From NCBI GenBank assembly GCA_002709235.1, contig PAQI01000003.1, positions 1-64,000 of the forward strand: a DNA stretch of 64,000 bases, given 5' to 3'. The stretch's first letter is position 1. Each line of letters starts with the position of its first letter. This stretch comes from Hirschia sp. (lineage in GTDB: Bacteria; Pseudomonadota; Alphaproteobacteria; Caulobacterales; Hyphomonadaceae). A program made the position numbers and the translations under genes. Below are positions 27,594-36,639 of this stretch, one piece after another. The notes beneath the pieces are model-generated. The model was given only the letters and a program-made list of their open reading frames with translations, was not told the origin of the DNA and did not search any database.

Positions 27594-28388
27594 TTACGTC
27601 CCTGACGTCGCATGCGACAGGATTCCGATAACGCGTAATCCGTCTAGCCCGTTGGTACGCAGCTCCGCAAGTCGTGGATCGTTCTCTTCGACGAATCCCG
27701 AGATGCGGATCAATGCCAGGGACCGCACACGCGCCGTCACGCTGCCGGTAAATTCCATGTTGCGCATCAGGCGTTCGGCATCATGCATGTCATCATGACA
27801 GATCAGGATTGTGTCATCAGCGCCCGATGGTTCCAGCTTGCGTCGCGCCACTAGTGCCGCCTCCAGCTCGACATCGTCACCAGGAAGATTCGGCCAGCCC
27901 GCCAATATGCGCAGGTCGCTGAACCTGTCCTCGATCAAGGCAGGCCACCACTGACCCGCACCCGGCGTTTCCGGCCATGGCAGGCAAGCCACCAGCCCAT
28001 CTCTCTCAATCACCATCTCCAGCGCCGTTCGCCAATCCACTGCATGTTCCAGCGTGACGCCATAGCCAAAATAACCGCGCGCCGCATTGACCATGCGCTG
28101 CTCATCGCCCTGCGCAAAAGTTACGGTCCGCACGCCCTGATAGGTCACACATTCGCCTATGAAGGCCCGGCAGAAACGGGCGATCGCATCGGGTGGGATA
28201 TCGTCAGGCGAAGCATCAATGAAACGCCGGATATTCGCAGCATCGCCCGCAAGATTGGCCGTGATCTCGTTATCGCTGGCACCGCGCGCTTCCTGAAGTG
28301 CCCGGATCGCACGCAGACGACGCATGAACGCATCCACCAATTGCCGGTCGGCGGCAGTAATTTCTGCTCTGATATATTCGTCTGACAT
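27594..28388 (-). CDS. AroQ-type chorismate mutase domain protein
   Basis: A 264-residue protein whose first 95 residues match the AroQ helical fold (AADRQLVDAFMRRLRAIRALQEARG, then a long helix ending in IARFCRAFIGECV). The C-terminal half is not a prephenate dehydratase or ACT domain that I recognise; it looks like a ligand-binding regulatory domain. First gene of the chorismate mutase-hisC-tyrA operon. ATG 28388 is preferred over GTG 28403. Divergent from metX. Confidence 0.75.
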   Translation of the reverse strand: MSDEYIRAEITAADRQLVDAFMRRLRAIRALQEARGASDNEITANLAGDAANIRRFIDASPDDIPPDAIARFCRAFIGECVTYQGVRTVTFAQGDEQRMVNAARGYFGYGVTLEHAVDWRTALEMVIERDGLVACLPWPETPGAGQWWPALIEDRFSDLRILAGWPNLPGDDVELEAALVARRKLEPSGADDTILICHDDMHDAERLMRNMEFTGSVTARVRSLALIRISGFVEENDPRLAELRTNGLDGLRVIGILSHATSGT

Positions 28389-28533
28389 GGTTCTCGCCCC
28401 CACTCTACACTACACAAAAACGACGCGAACTGAGTGATGTCCTGTCTGTCCATCCAAGCGCAACATTACAATGAGATCAAATTTCTCGTACACATAGCTT
28501 CTTTCCTTGCACCGATAGCGCTACTTACCCCGC

Positions 28534-29712
28534 ATGAGTTCTGTCAAAACACCTCAAAACGCCGAACAGCTGCGCATTGCCCGGATCACGGATTCGGGTG
28601 GACCGCTGCTGCTGGCCTGTGGCCAATCACTTGATGTGGTCGATATTGCCTATGAAACATGGGGCAAATTATCACCGAACAAGGACAATGTCGTGATTGT
28701 CTGCCATGCGCTGACAGGCGACCAGTATGCCGGCGGCGTCAACCCCATCACGGATCGCCCGGCCTGGTGGCCCCGCATGATCGGCCCTGGACTGCCGATC
28801 GATACCAATCGCTTTTTCGTGATCGCCACCAATGTCCTGGGTGGATGCATGGGCTCGACCGGCCCTGCCTCCATCGGACCGGATGGCAAGGCATGGGGCG
28901 TGCGCTTTCCCACGCTGACCATTGCCGACATGGTGCGCGCGCAGATCAGACTGGTCGAAAGCCTGGGAATCGACCGCATCTTTGCAGCAATCGGCGGATC
29001 GATGGGCGGCATGCAGGTGCTGGAATGGGCGCGACAGTGGAAAGGCCGCGTAGCCGCCGCCATTCCCATCGCCTCGGCAGCGCGTCAATCTGCCCAGAAT
29101 ATCGGCTTCTATGAAGTCGGCCGTCAGGCCATCATGGCTGACCCTGACTGGTGTGAAGGTGCCTATCTGGAAGCGGGCAAACGACCTGATCGCGGGCTCG
29201 CCGTCGCACGCATGGCAGCTCACATCACCTATGTTTCCGAAGAAGCGCTGAAGCAGAAATTCGACCGACGCCTGCAGGACCGTCAGGACTTCACCTTTGG
29301 CTTCGATGCCGATTTCCAGATCGAGAGCTATCTTCGTTATCAAGGTGCCAGCTTTGTCGACCGGTTCGACGCAAACTCATATCTCTATATCACCCGCGCG
29401 ATGGATTATTTTGACCTGTCGACCGAACATGAAGGCCAACTCACACTGGCCTTTGACGGTGTTGATGCGCGGTTCTGCGTCTTTTCCTTTTCATCTGACT
29501 GGCACTATACGCCTGAAGAATCCAAGGCCATTGTGCGCGCCCTGAATGCGGCAAATGTCGAAGTCAGCTACGTAACCATCGAGACCAGCAAAGGGCATGA
29601 TGCCTTCTTGCTGGACGAGCCGGAATTCGAGGCCGCCATGACAGGCTTTATAAACGCGACAGCCGACGCATGCGGACTTGCGGCCGGACTTGTGGACGAA
29701 CACGCAGGCTGA
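28534..29712 (+). CDS. metX: MetX, homoserine O-acetyltransferase (or O-succinyltransferase)
   Basis: A 392-residue alpha/beta-hydrolase. [17 protein letters not shown] starts the fold, the nucleophile is in [15 protein letters not shown], and the catalytic Asp and His are in FSSDWHYTP and [11 protein letters not shown]. It activates homoserine for methionine synthesis; MetX enzymes can use acetyl- or succinyl-CoA and sequence alone does not settle which. metW follows after ten bases, a common proteobacterial arrangement. I looked for but did not see a SAM-II riboswitch upstream. Confidence 0.95.
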   Translation: MSSVKTPQNAEQLRIARITDSGGPLLLACGQSLDVVDIAYETWGKLSPNKDNVVIVCHALTGDQYAGGVNPITDRPAWWPRMIGPGLPIDTNRFFVIATNVLGGCMGSTGPASIGPDGKAWGVRFPTLTIADMVRAQIRLVESLGIDRIFAAIGGSMGGMQVLEWARQWKGRVAAAIPIASAARQSAQNIGFYEVGRQAIMADPDWCEGAYLEAGKRPDRGLAVARMAAHITYVSEEALKQKFDRRLQDRQDFTFGFDADFQIESYLRYQGASFVDRFDANSYLYITRAMDYFDLSTEHEGQLTLAFDGVDARFCVFSFSSDWHYTPEESKAIVRALNAANVEVSYVTIETSKGHDAFLLDEPEFEAAMTGFINATADACGLAAGLVDEHAG

Positions 29713-29722
29713 GGGTGCACCG

Positions 29723-30355
29723 ATGAGCAATTCTGCGGGCGCGCCCCGTTTTCGTCGCGCCGACCATACGGCAATTGCAAAATATCTGCAGGAGGGCGAT
29801 CGCGTCCTGGATGTTGGCTGCGGTGACGGCCAGTTGATGGAATTGCTGAAATCGGAACGACGCGCCCGATGTCAGGGGCTGGAAATTTCCCAGCGCGGCG
29901 TCAACCGATGCGTCGCGAAAGGATTGTCGGTTGTTCAGGGCGACGCGGATATCGACCTGCCCGTCTATCCTGACAATGCCTTTGACTGCGCGATCCTGTC
30001 CAAGACCATCCAGGAAATGGGCCGACCCGCTTTCGTCCTGGGTGAACTGTCACGCATTGCCCATCGCCTGATCATCACATTCAGGAATTACGGCCATTGG
30101 CGCGCGCGCTGGTCACTGTTGACGACAGGGCGCACCCCTGTCCTGGGCGGGCGAACAAGCTGGTATGCAGAAGGCCCACAACGCCAGTGCACGGTCAGCG
30201 ACATGGCAGATCTGGCAGACGAACTTGGTCTCAAACTGGTCGACTGCCAATCGGTATCAGACCCGGACAAAGCCAATAGCAGCCTGTTCTGGATCAATCT
30301 GTTGAGCGAGGATGTGGTGATGGTCCTGGAAAAATCGTCAGACAGCAGCTCTTGA
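29723..30355 (+). CDS. metW: MetW, methionine biosynthesis protein
   Basis: A 210-residue SAM-methyltransferase-fold protein with DRVLDVGCGDGQLMELL (about 24-40) and the MetW-specific LSKTIQEMGRPAFVLGEL and TFRNYGHWRARW blocks. MetW is needed with MetX for homoserine acylation. ATG 29723 has GAGGGTG upstream; the longer frame to 29678 would overlap metX. Confidence 0.93.
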   Translation: MSNSAGAPRFRRADHTAIAKYLQEGDRVLDVGCGDGQLMELLKSERRARCQGLEISQRGVNRCVAKGLSVVQGDADIDLPVYPDNAFDCAILSKTIQEMGRPAFVLGELSRIAHRLIITFRNYGHWRARWSLLTTGRTPVLGGRTSWYAEGPQRQCTVSDMADLADELGLKLVDCQSVSDPDKANSSLFWINLLSEDVVMVLEKSSDSSS

Positions 30356-30407
30356 AGCCCACAGGTCCCAAGCCAAGCGCCACAAATTTTCAAACGGACA
30401 GCACGGA

Positions 30408-30435
30408 TGCCGGACCAGATAAATCTGGCCCGGCA
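30408..30435. terminator. Hairpin between convergent metW and glnB
   Basis: TGCCGG-A-CCAGAT-AA-ATCTGG-C-CCGGCA is a near-perfect stem with a tiny loop. It has no clear T-run, so termination is a guess from position. Confidence 0.5.
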
Positions 30436-30480
30436 ATCATGTCATAGGGTGGTCATTCAGACCTGATCGTCAGTAGTCGA

Positions 30481-30825
30481 TCAGGAACCGATTGCCGCTG
30501 CGTCTCGCTCTCCGGTACGGATGCGAACTGCGGTTTCAAGGTCAACCACGAAGATCTTGCCATCACCGATCTTGTTGGTGTTGGCAGCAGCGGAGACAGA
30601 ATCGATCACTTTTTCGACCATGTCGGTCGCTACAGCGATCTCGATCTTCACCTTTGGAAGCAGGCGGACTTCATATTCCGCACCGCGATAGACTTCAGTC
30701 TTGCCGTGCTGACGGCCATAACCGCGCACTTCAGAGACTGTGATGCCCGATACGCCGATTTCGGATACCGAATCCAGCACCGCGTCGAGGCGGCTCGGCT
30801 TGAACACTGCCGTTACTAATTTCAT
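30481..30825 (-). CDS. glnB: PII nitrogen regulatory protein
   Basis: A 114-residue PII protein. The T-loop (YGRQHGKTEVYRGAEYEV) contains Tyr51, the uridylylation site, and the C-terminal signature GDGKIFVVDLETAVRIRTGERD is intact. It senses 2-oxoglutarate, ATP/ADP and glutamine state. It is not followed by amtB or glnA as often seen, so GlnB versus GlnK cannot be settled. A good GGAGAGAGGG-type site precedes the ATG. Confidence 0.93.
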   Translation of the reverse strand: MKLVTAVFKPSRLDAVLDSVSEIGVSGITVSEVRGYGRQHGKTEVYRGAEYEVRLLPKVKIEIAVATDMVEKVIDSVSAAANTNKIGDGKIFVVDLETAVRIRTGERDAAAIGS

Positions 30826-30896
30826 TTCCCTCTCTCCTGTTTCCTTTTGGAGTTATTCATTAATCTACATGAGAAGCCTACCGACCAGAAGTGTTG

Positions 30897-31700
30897 TCAG
30901 TCAGAAGGCTCCAATTCTCGTTCTCGCGCTTTTTCGAGGCGATTGGCCGTTCGTTGCGACCGCGATTGAGGCGCCGCAGCCCCCTGAGTCGCCATTACGG
31001 ACTTGGCGCGCGCCGGATCAACGCGCTTGGCTTCAGCCTTCGGATCAATATACAGCCGCTTGACGGCCTCAACCATCATCACACCGCCAAAGCCGGGCCA
31101 GCCTTTCTCGCCGGTACGTTCCCAGGTTTCCGCTGCCTTGGTGATAAAGGCCAGATTGGCAGGTGGCGCATATAGCGCACGTGCCCATGCCGTTGGCTGA
31201 AACATGGCGTCACGCAGCAGCGAAGACAATTGCGCACGCGAATAAGGTCGCCCATGCCCAAATGGTGTAGACTCCGCACGGGCCCATAATCCCGACCGAT
31301 TGGCCACAACCACCAGAATCCGCCCCTCCGGAGCCGTTACCCGCCAGAGTTCACGCAACATTCGTGTCGGGCTGTCAGCTTCTTCAAGTGCATGCACAAT
31401 CAGCGTGCGATCAAACATTGCATCCGGAAATGGCAGACGCTCTTCATCCACCAGCACAGTCGCATTGGCACCTTCAGAAGGCCAAGGGGCCACGCCCTGC
31501 GCTGCGGGTGCTGCGCTTACGACGCGGCGGGCATGAGGTGTCAGACGTTGCAGATAAATCTCGGACTGACCAAGCCCCAGCACATCCATATCATCGGCGT
31601 GAGGCCAGACCGCGCTGATGCGCCTGTCAATCATGCGAGCCGCCGCCTCACCCAGAGGCGACCTGTAAAATCGCTGCAAAGTTTCTATATCAACTCTCAA
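30897..31700 (-). CDS. SAM-dependent methyltransferase-like protein
   Basis: A 267-residue class I methyltransferase-like protein. LPFPDAMFDRTLIVHALEEADSPTRMLRELWRVTAPEGRILVVVANR covers motifs II-III of the fold, but the glycine-rich SAM loop is degenerate (DDMDVLGLGQSEIYL). It conforms to a conserved alphaproteobacterial family found beside gloB. The C-terminal 40 residues are Lys/Arg/Ala-rich. The gene is divergent from gloB. Substrate unknown. Confidence 0.78.
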   Translation of the reverse strand: MRVDIETLQRFYRSPLGEAAARMIDRRISAVWPHADDMDVLGLGQSEIYLQRLTPHARRVVSAAPAAQGVAPWPSEGANATVLVDEERLPFPDAMFDRTLIVHALEEADSPTRMLRELWRVTAPEGRILVVVANRSGLWARAESTPFGHGRPYSRAQLSSLLRDAMFQPTAWARALYAPPANLAFITKAAETWERTGEKGWPGFGGVMMVEAVKRLYIDPKAEAKRVDPARAKSVMATQGAAAPQSRSQRTANRLEKARERELEPSD

Positions 31701-31780
31701 GCGAGACTCGCCTCTCCATACAAATCGAACTTATGCTTAGACAAACTTTTCCGTCAAAACCGCAAGCTGGATCACGAACT

Positions 31781-32566
31781 ATGCCCAACCCCTCCCAAAA
31801 CGCCCTTGAATTGAGCATGTTTTCCTGCCTAAGCGACAATTATGGTTACTTAATCCACGATCCGGTCAGTGGCGAAACAGTCGCCATCGATACCCCGGAT
31901 GCGAACACTATACTCAAGGAAGCCGAGAAACGCGACTGGCGTCTCACCCAGATCTGGAACACGCACTGGCACCCTGACCATGCAGGCGGCAATGAAGCGA
32001 TCAAGACCGCAACCGGCTGTCACATCAGCGGCCCCCAGGAAGTTGCATCCAAACTAGAGGCTCCTGTGGATAATGTGCTGTCGGGCGGCGAGGTTTTCAA
32101 GCTGGGCAGCCATGATGTCCACGTCCTGGCAACACCGGGTCATACGCTGGGCCATATCGTCTATCACATCCCGGATCAGAACATTGCCTTTGTCGGGGAT
32201 ACATTGTTCGCTTTGGGGTGTGGTCGGATGTTCGAAGGCCAGCCGGACATCTTCTGGAAAAGCCTGCAGAAGCTCAGGGACATGCCGGATGATACGAAGA
32301 TCTATTGCGCCCATGAATATACACAAGCCAACCTGGCCTTTGCGCTGAGCGTCGACCCGGACAATCCCGATCTTCAGGCCTATGGCGAAACCATCAATGA
32401 CAAGCGCGGCAGAGGTGAGCCAACCATACCCGCCACTCTGGGCACGGAAAAACGCGCCAACCCTTTCCTGCGGGCCGACATCACGGACATGCAATCACGC
32501 ATGACAGGGGGCATGGACGCCGTTGCGACATTTGCCGAACTGCGCAAGCGCAAGGACAATTTCTAG
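31781..32566 (+). CDS. gloB: GloB, hydroxyacylglutathione hydrolase (glyoxalase II)
   Basis: A 261-residue metallo-beta-lactamase-fold enzyme. The dinuclear metal motif THWHPDH, the downstream GHTLGHI histidine, GDTLFALGCGR and CAHEYTQANLAFA are all typical of glyoxalase II, and the C-terminal glutathione-binding part (ANPFLRAD) is complete. It hydrolyses S-lactoylglutathione in methylglyoxal detoxification. I chose ATG 31781; an in-frame start at 31733 would add 16 residues. Confidence 0.95.
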   Translation: MPNPSQNALELSMFSCLSDNYGYLIHDPVSGETVAIDTPDANTILKEAEKRDWRLTQIWNTHWHPDHAGGNEAIKTATGCHISGPQEVASKLEAPVDNVLSGGEVFKLGSHDVHVLATPGHTLGHIVYHIPDQNIAFVGDTLFALGCGRMFEGQPDIFWKSLQKLRDMPDDTKIYCAHEYTQANLAFALSVDPDNPDLQAYGETINDKRGRGEPTIPATLGTEKRANPFLRADITDMQSRMTGGMDAVATFAELRKRKDNF

Positions 32567-32580
32567 AACGCATTCGCCTT

Positions 32581-33360
32581 TCAGGAACGGTGCCCGTTCA
32601 GACTGATCGCAAGGGCGATGGCTTCAGAAGAAGGGCGTCCAGCAAAGCCTTCATGCGGGGCGACGCCAATCGACAAGACACCTTCTTCGCAATAGACGAA
32701 TGCGCCTTTGGAAAACACGATCCTGACACCTGTCAGCTCTGAGGCAAATTTCGAATTGGCCCGGCGAAAGCCGCGCTCTGCATTGGATAGCGCATCTTCA
32801 GCCCAATTTGCATATTGCCTCAGCTCCGGCTCGATGGAGATGGCGATATCATGGCCGATCTTCTGGGCCAGCATTTCGGCAGATCCGGCAATACGCTCAT
32901 CCAGATCGCCTGAATATTCCGGCAGGCCGAGCGGATCACTGCGTTCATCCAGTCCCGCGGGGCTGCCATGTGCATCTCCCGGTGTGAACAATATGACATT
33001 GCCCAGCTCGGTTACTTTCATCACATTGCGACCGACATCATTCTTGAGGAATTCATCGCCGCGCTGCGCATTCGAGGCCGACAGAACGATGACTTCGCTG
33101 ACATCTTCATATTTCAACAGGGGATATGGCCCGGTCCGATCAAGCGTGAAACTTCGTCCGCTCGCAGCATCCGTATAGCGCGCACTGGGATGGCGTGGGG
33201 CAACCTGCGCATTCAGCAGGGATACGAGATCTGCGTTGGCGCGTTCCGATTGAGGATCTTCAGCAAGCGCTGGTGCAGCAACACTACCCACAGCAAACGC
33301 AGCGATTCCTGCAGAGAACACGATCGGTGAGGAAGATGACAAGTTTTTCATGACGCCCAT
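32581..33360 (-). CDS. Secreted hypothetical protein (possibly DUF4908)
   Basis: A 259-residue protein with an N-terminal signal peptide (MKNLSSSSPIVFSAGIAAFAVGSVAAPALA) beginning at the first or second Met (33360 or 33351). The mature part is rich in charged residues and carries no enzyme motif I recognise. It resembles the Caulobacterales-type DUF4908 family in length and in closing region (GAFVYCEEGVLSIGV), but I cannot verify this. It lies between gloB and phaB. Confidence 0.6.
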   Translation of the reverse strand: MGVMKNLSSSSPIVFSAGIAAFAVGSVAAPALAEDPQSERANADLVSLLNAQVAPRHPSARYTDAASGRSFTLDRTGPYPLLKYEDVSEVIVLSASNAQRGDEFLKNDVGRNVMKVTELGNVILFTPGDAHGSPAGLDERSDPLGLPEYSGDLDERIAGSAEMLAQKIGHDIAISIEPELRQYANWAEDALSNAERGFRRANSKFASELTGVRIVFSKGAFVYCEEGVLSIGVAPHEGFAGRPSSEAIALAISLNGHRS

Positions 33361-33410
33361 ATAGCACTTCGACTAGGGCGAATCTTGGGCGGAAATTCTG
33401 TTATCCGGTA

Positions 33411-33440
33411 AACAAACAGCGCCTGAATGTGGCGCTGCTC
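33411..33440 (-). terminator. Terminator after phaB
   Basis: On the minus strand CAGCGCC-ACATTCA-GGCGCTG is followed by TTTGTTT. The stem is seven perfect base pairs, just downstream of the phaB stop. Confidence 0.7.
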
Positions 33441-33474
33441 GTCATCCTGCATTCCTGTTGCAAAAACATCACTA

Positions 33475-34197
33475 TCAGGTGATGTATTGTGCCCCATTTG
33501 CGGTGAGCGTTGAACCGGTCATGAAAGCGGCGTCATCGGACGCGAGAAACGCCACGCAACCGGCGATTTCCTCGGCCTTTCCCAGTCGGCCCATCGGAAT
33601 GCCCGCAATGATACCATTCAGCACTTTTTCCGGCACGGCGGCGACCATGTCTGTATCCACATATCCGGGGCAGACCGTGTTGACAGTAATACCCTTGCGC
33701 GCGGTTTCCTGGGCCAGCGCCTTGGTGAAGCCGATGAGACCCGCCTTTGCGGCTGAGTAATTGACCTGCCCCATCTGACCCTTCTGACCGTTGATGGACG
33801 AGATGTTGATGATACGTCCGAAATTGCGCTCACGCATGGACTCAATAACGGCATGGCAGAGGTTGAACGCAGATGTGAGGTCCACGCGGATCACGTCATC
33901 CCACATTTCACGGGTCATCTTGTGCAGCATGGCGTCGCGCGTGATGCCGGCATTGTTCACCAAGACATCGACCGGGCCGAGCTTCTCGGTAATTGCCGCA
34001 ATGCCTTCAGCGCAGGCATCATAGTCACCCACATCGAACTTGAAGACATCCACACCGATTTCCGCCGCACATTTCTGGGCAGCGTCATCATTGCCGGCAT
34101 AATTGGCAGCGACCTTGTACCCATCCCTGGACAGACGCTCCGAAATTGCCCGGCCGATTCCGCGGGTTCCGCCTGTAACCAGTGCTACCTTGCTCAT
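33475..34197 (-). CDS. phaB: PhaB, acetoacetyl-CoA reductase
   Basis: A 240-residue short-chain dehydrogenase. The NADP(H) loop is TGGTRGIG (8-15), NNAG is present, and the catalytic Ser and YSAAKAG (Tyr-x-x-x-Lys) follow SSINGQKGQMGQ, a phrase characteristic of PhaB rather than FabG. It makes (R)-3-hydroxybutyryl-CoA for polyhydroxybutyrate. GGGGAG lies five bases before the ATG. Divergent from phaR, whose predicted boxes lie between them. phaA and phaC are not in the window. Confidence 0.93.
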   Translation of the reverse strand: MSKVALVTGGTRGIGRAISERLSRDGYKVAANYAGNDDAAQKCAAEIGVDVFKFDVGDYDACAEGIAAITEKLGPVDVLVNNAGITRDAMLHKMTREMWDDVIRVDLTSAFNLCHAVIESMRERNFGRIINISSINGQKGQMGQVNYSAAKAGLIGFTKALAQETARKGITVNTVCPGYVDTDMVAAVPEKVLNGIIAGIPMGRLGKAEEIAGCVAFLASDDAAFMTGSTLTANGAQYIT

Positions 34198-34251
34198 TTT
34201 TACTCCCCTTTGTGCCCTTCGGCCTCACATTTCACGCGCTTCTGATCCATT

Positions 34252-34371
34252 TTGTTGCAATGCAGCAAATTTGGGGCCCGCATGTCCTTATGCTACAGAA
34301 AATACGCTGCAATGCAACATTTCAAACATCTTCAGGACTGATTTCGCAGATCCATGTTGCATTGCGGCATG
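34252..34371. promoter_or_regulatory. Three PhaR-box-like repeats between phaB and phaR
   Basis: Three related TGCAATGCA elements: TTGTTGCAATGCAGCAAAT (34252-34270), GCTGCAATGCAACATT (34306-34321) and GTTGCATTGCGGCATG (34356-34371), spaced about 50 bases centre to centre. They match the TGC/GCA-rich sites bound by PhaR repressors in other alphaproteobacteria, and they cover both divergent promoters. Confidence 0.65.
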
Positions 34372-34484
34372 TGAGCACTATTCACTATGGTATTGCGAGG
34401 ATGAGGCATATCGACCTAATCTTCTGAACCAGCGTCATTTCGGGATGATCCCGACTGTACGCATAAAACGAAGAGCGGGTCTGT

Positions 34485-35162
34485 ATGGCTGATACTGGCG
34501 CAACAGATGTGATTATCATCAAGAAATACGCCAACCGCCGTCTCTATGACACGTCGGCCAGCTCCTATGTCACACTCGAGCACCTGTCCCGCCTGGTCCG
34601 CGAAGAGCGTGACTTTGTCGTGCATGATGCCAAGACCGGCGAGGATATCACCCGCTCGGTATTGGCCCAGATCATTTTCGAGCAGGAAAACCGCAATGAC
34701 GGTGTGCTGCCGATCTCGTTCCTGCGACAGATCATCCAGTTTTACGGAGAGAGCGTGCAGTCCGTGCTGCCCTCCTATCTGGAAATGTCGATGAATGCTT
34801 TCGTCAAGCAGCACGAGAAATGGCTGGAATATGTCAAGAAGACCCGCGAACAGGGACATCAGGAAACCCCGTTCGAAGCCCAGATCAGACTGAACATGGA
34901 GATGTTTGACGATGCGATGCGCATGTTTGCGCCCAATGCATCCCAACCTCCGCCACCAAGGCATCCACCGGCTGCGGAACCGGAACCAGAACCTCAAACT
35001 CAACCGCCCCGCACGAAGGCGGCCGCACCCAAAGGCGAAAAGCCTGCTGCATCCACGGATCAATCTGCCGAAGAAAATCCATCCGAAGAACCGCTCATCG
35101 CCCTCCAGCGACAAATGGCCGAGATGCAACAACAGATCGAGCGCCTGGCAAACAAGAAATAG
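34485..35162 (+). CDS. phaR: PhaR, polyhydroxyalkanoate synthesis repressor
   Basis: A 225-residue protein. Residues 11-70 are the PhaR DNA-binding/PHB-accumulation N-domain (IIIKKYANRRLYDTSASSYVTLEHLSRLVREERDFVVHDAKTGEDITRSVL), followed by the PHB-binding region and a Pro/Glu-rich linker ending in a coiled coil (LQRQMAEMQQQIERLANKK). It represses phasin and PHB genes until granules titrate it. The three boxes upstream suggest autoregulation together with phaB. Confidence 0.94.
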   Translation: MADTGATDVIIIKKYANRRLYDTSASSYVTLEHLSRLVREERDFVVHDAKTGEDITRSVLAQIIFEQENRNDGVLPISFLRQIIQFYGESVQSVLPSYLEMSMNAFVKQHEKWLEYVKKTREQGHQETPFEAQIRLNMEMFDDAMRMFAPNASQPPPPRHPPAAEPEPEPQTQPPRTKAAAPKGEKPAASTDQSAEENPSEEPLIALQRQMAEMQQQIERLANKK

Positions 35163-35263
35163 TCTGATCGCGATCGCAGATCCGATGCGCCCGGACGCCC
35201 CTATTCAACTATCATTCAATGTCATTTGGTCAGGCATGGTCCGCAAATTGCTATGATCAGTCC

Positions 35264-35506
35264 ATGCGTATCGAACCGACATCATCCCTTTCCGTTGCCT
35301 ATGACCGCCGTAACCGCGGCCATGAAAGACGGCGTGCGGATGACCGCCGGGAACAGAGCAGAGATCGTCGCCGCGCGCGCCACAGTGCAACACCTTGGTT
35401 GAACGCACCATTCGCGACCCAGCTGATCGGCCAATGCCTGTTTGATGACGCAATCCTGCCAGCAGATGTGCACAAGGCCTATACTGCCGCGGCGTCCGCT
35501 CGCTAG
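35264..35506 (+). CDS. Small Arg-rich hypothetical protein
   Basis: Eighty residues: a very basic N-terminal half (YDRRNRGHERRRADDRREQ followed by SRDRRRARH) and a C-terminal helix-prone segment TPWLNAPFATQLIGQCLF. The arrangement resembles small conserved alphaproteobacterial proteins with a DRR-rich region and APFATQLIGQ-like motif. No clear ribosome binding site; a start at 35219 is possible. Function unknown. Confidence 0.5.
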   Translation: MRIEPTSSLSVAYDRRNRGHERRRADDRREQSRDRRRARHSATPWLNAPFATQLIGQCLFDDAILPADVHKAYTAAASAR

Positions 35507-35509
35507 TCG

Positions 35510-35884
35510 CTAGCGCCTGACTTCCAGACCGGTCAGCACCATTTCCAGCAGACGTTCCAGCCTGTCGATACGCTCATGCAGTCCTGCCAGCGCTTCACGG
35601 CTCAACATCACATCTCCCGTTGATGCGCCCTGTCCTGCATTCTGTTCACGCGCGACCTCAAGTTCCAGATCGCCGACGCCACAGTAGAATGCGATAGTGT
35701 CCGGCTCGACATTGAAGAATTTCGCAAAATCATGAATTTCGGAAACCGATACCTGGCGACGGTCATCGAACACCATGTCGATTTCGTCCGCTGTCATGCC
35801 CGCTGACATGGCAAGCGAATCGCGCGTCTTGCCGATCGAGGTCAAGCGACCGTCAAACCATTCCTGATCAAAGAAAAGCGCCAT
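35510..35884 (-). CDS. HTH-like domain hypothetical protein
   Basis: A 124-residue protein. The first 70 residues (MALFFDQEWFDGRLTSIGKTRDSLAMSAGMTADEIDMVFDDRRQVSVSEIHDFAKFF) look like an XRE-type helix-turn-helix with a shortened recognition loop; the C-terminus is a coiled coil (LHERIDRLERLLEMVLTGLEV). It may be a small oligomeric regulator. It converges tail to tail with the Arg-rich gene. Confidence 0.6.
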   Translation of the reverse strand: MALFFDQEWFDGRLTSIGKTRDSLAMSAGMTADEIDMVFDDRRQVSVSEIHDFAKFFNVEPDTIAFYCGVGDLELEVAREQNAGQGASTGDVMLSREALAGLHERIDRLERLLEMVLTGLEVRR

Positions 35885-36006
35885 GCGTCAAAGCTACTCC
35901 CTTGGATGGCCATTCTGGCCGATCCACGTTTTTCGCCCCCGCTTGCCAGACACACCATAATTGCGAACCGGCAAGTATCGTCAAGCCAAAGCCTGCCCCC
36001 TGGCTG

Positions 36007-36582
36007 TTATTTGCCAAAGCCTTCACCGACTGCAAAGTCTCGCCTTGCGGATACAATCGTGACCACGACCCCCGCAAGAACATCCAGCAGGCACATGATG
36101 CACAGGATGAAGAAGATCGATGTCGCGAAATTCGTGAACAACAGGAACTCCACCAGCGCACCGATGAACAGGATCATGGAAATGGCGTGGTTGAAAATCG
36201 TGGCCGCGCCTGTCGAGGTCGATTTCAGGATCTCGGCAAACAGCAGAACCAGCGCAAGCAGGATCAGGATATCCCCGACCGTGATCAGCCAGACGGCTCC
36301 GTCAGCCACCATTGGCACATGCGCCATCGGCTTTGCCAGCAGTTCAAGCATATGCTTGGAGGCTTCCAGATCCACGGCAACGCCGTTCTCAACGATCACA
36401 TTCGAATCGCCGCGTCCCCGAGAGAAGGCGAGGATATTGTAGATGATGATCGGCACGGATAGCAGCGGAAAAATTCCGAATAACACGCGCATGCCAGGTC
36501 CCCTGTCAGTTTTCTTGCGTCGCCGGGATTTGCCCCCGTCATCCAGACGGCCTGCAGCACCCGTAACCAATAATTCGAACAT
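36007..36582 (-). CDS. Multipass membrane protein, function unknown
   Basis: A 191-residue protein with four predicted helices (LFGIFPLLSVPIIIYNILAF, VWLITVGDILILLALVLLFAEIL, ISMILFIGALVEFLLFTNF, IFFILCIMCLLDVLAGVVVTIV) after a basic N-terminus. Both ATG 36582 and ATG 36492 have suitable ribosome binding sites (AGGGG and GGGGA). No family recognised. Its start lies 57 bases past the end of the glycosyltransferase gene, same direction. Confidence 0.65.
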   Translation of the reverse strand: MFELLVTGAAGRLDDGGKSRRRKKTDRGPGMRVLFGIFPLLSVPIIIYNILAFSRGRGDSNVIVENGVAVDLEASKHMLELLAKPMAHVPMVADGAVWLITVGDILILLALVLLFAEILKSTSTGAATIFNHAISMILFIGALVEFLLFTNFATSIFFILCIMCLLDVLAGVVVTIVSARRDFAVGEGFGK

Positions 36583-36639
36583 TTGAAAGCCCCTACCCGT
36601 CTCAGGCGACTGGCCGTCAGCAGGTTAGTGCCAAATTCA

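Noticed and set aside
28404-28533. Possible SAM-II riboswitch before metX
   Set aside because: I looked for the conserved SAM-II core expected before alphaproteobacterial metX and did not find it in the 130 bases available.
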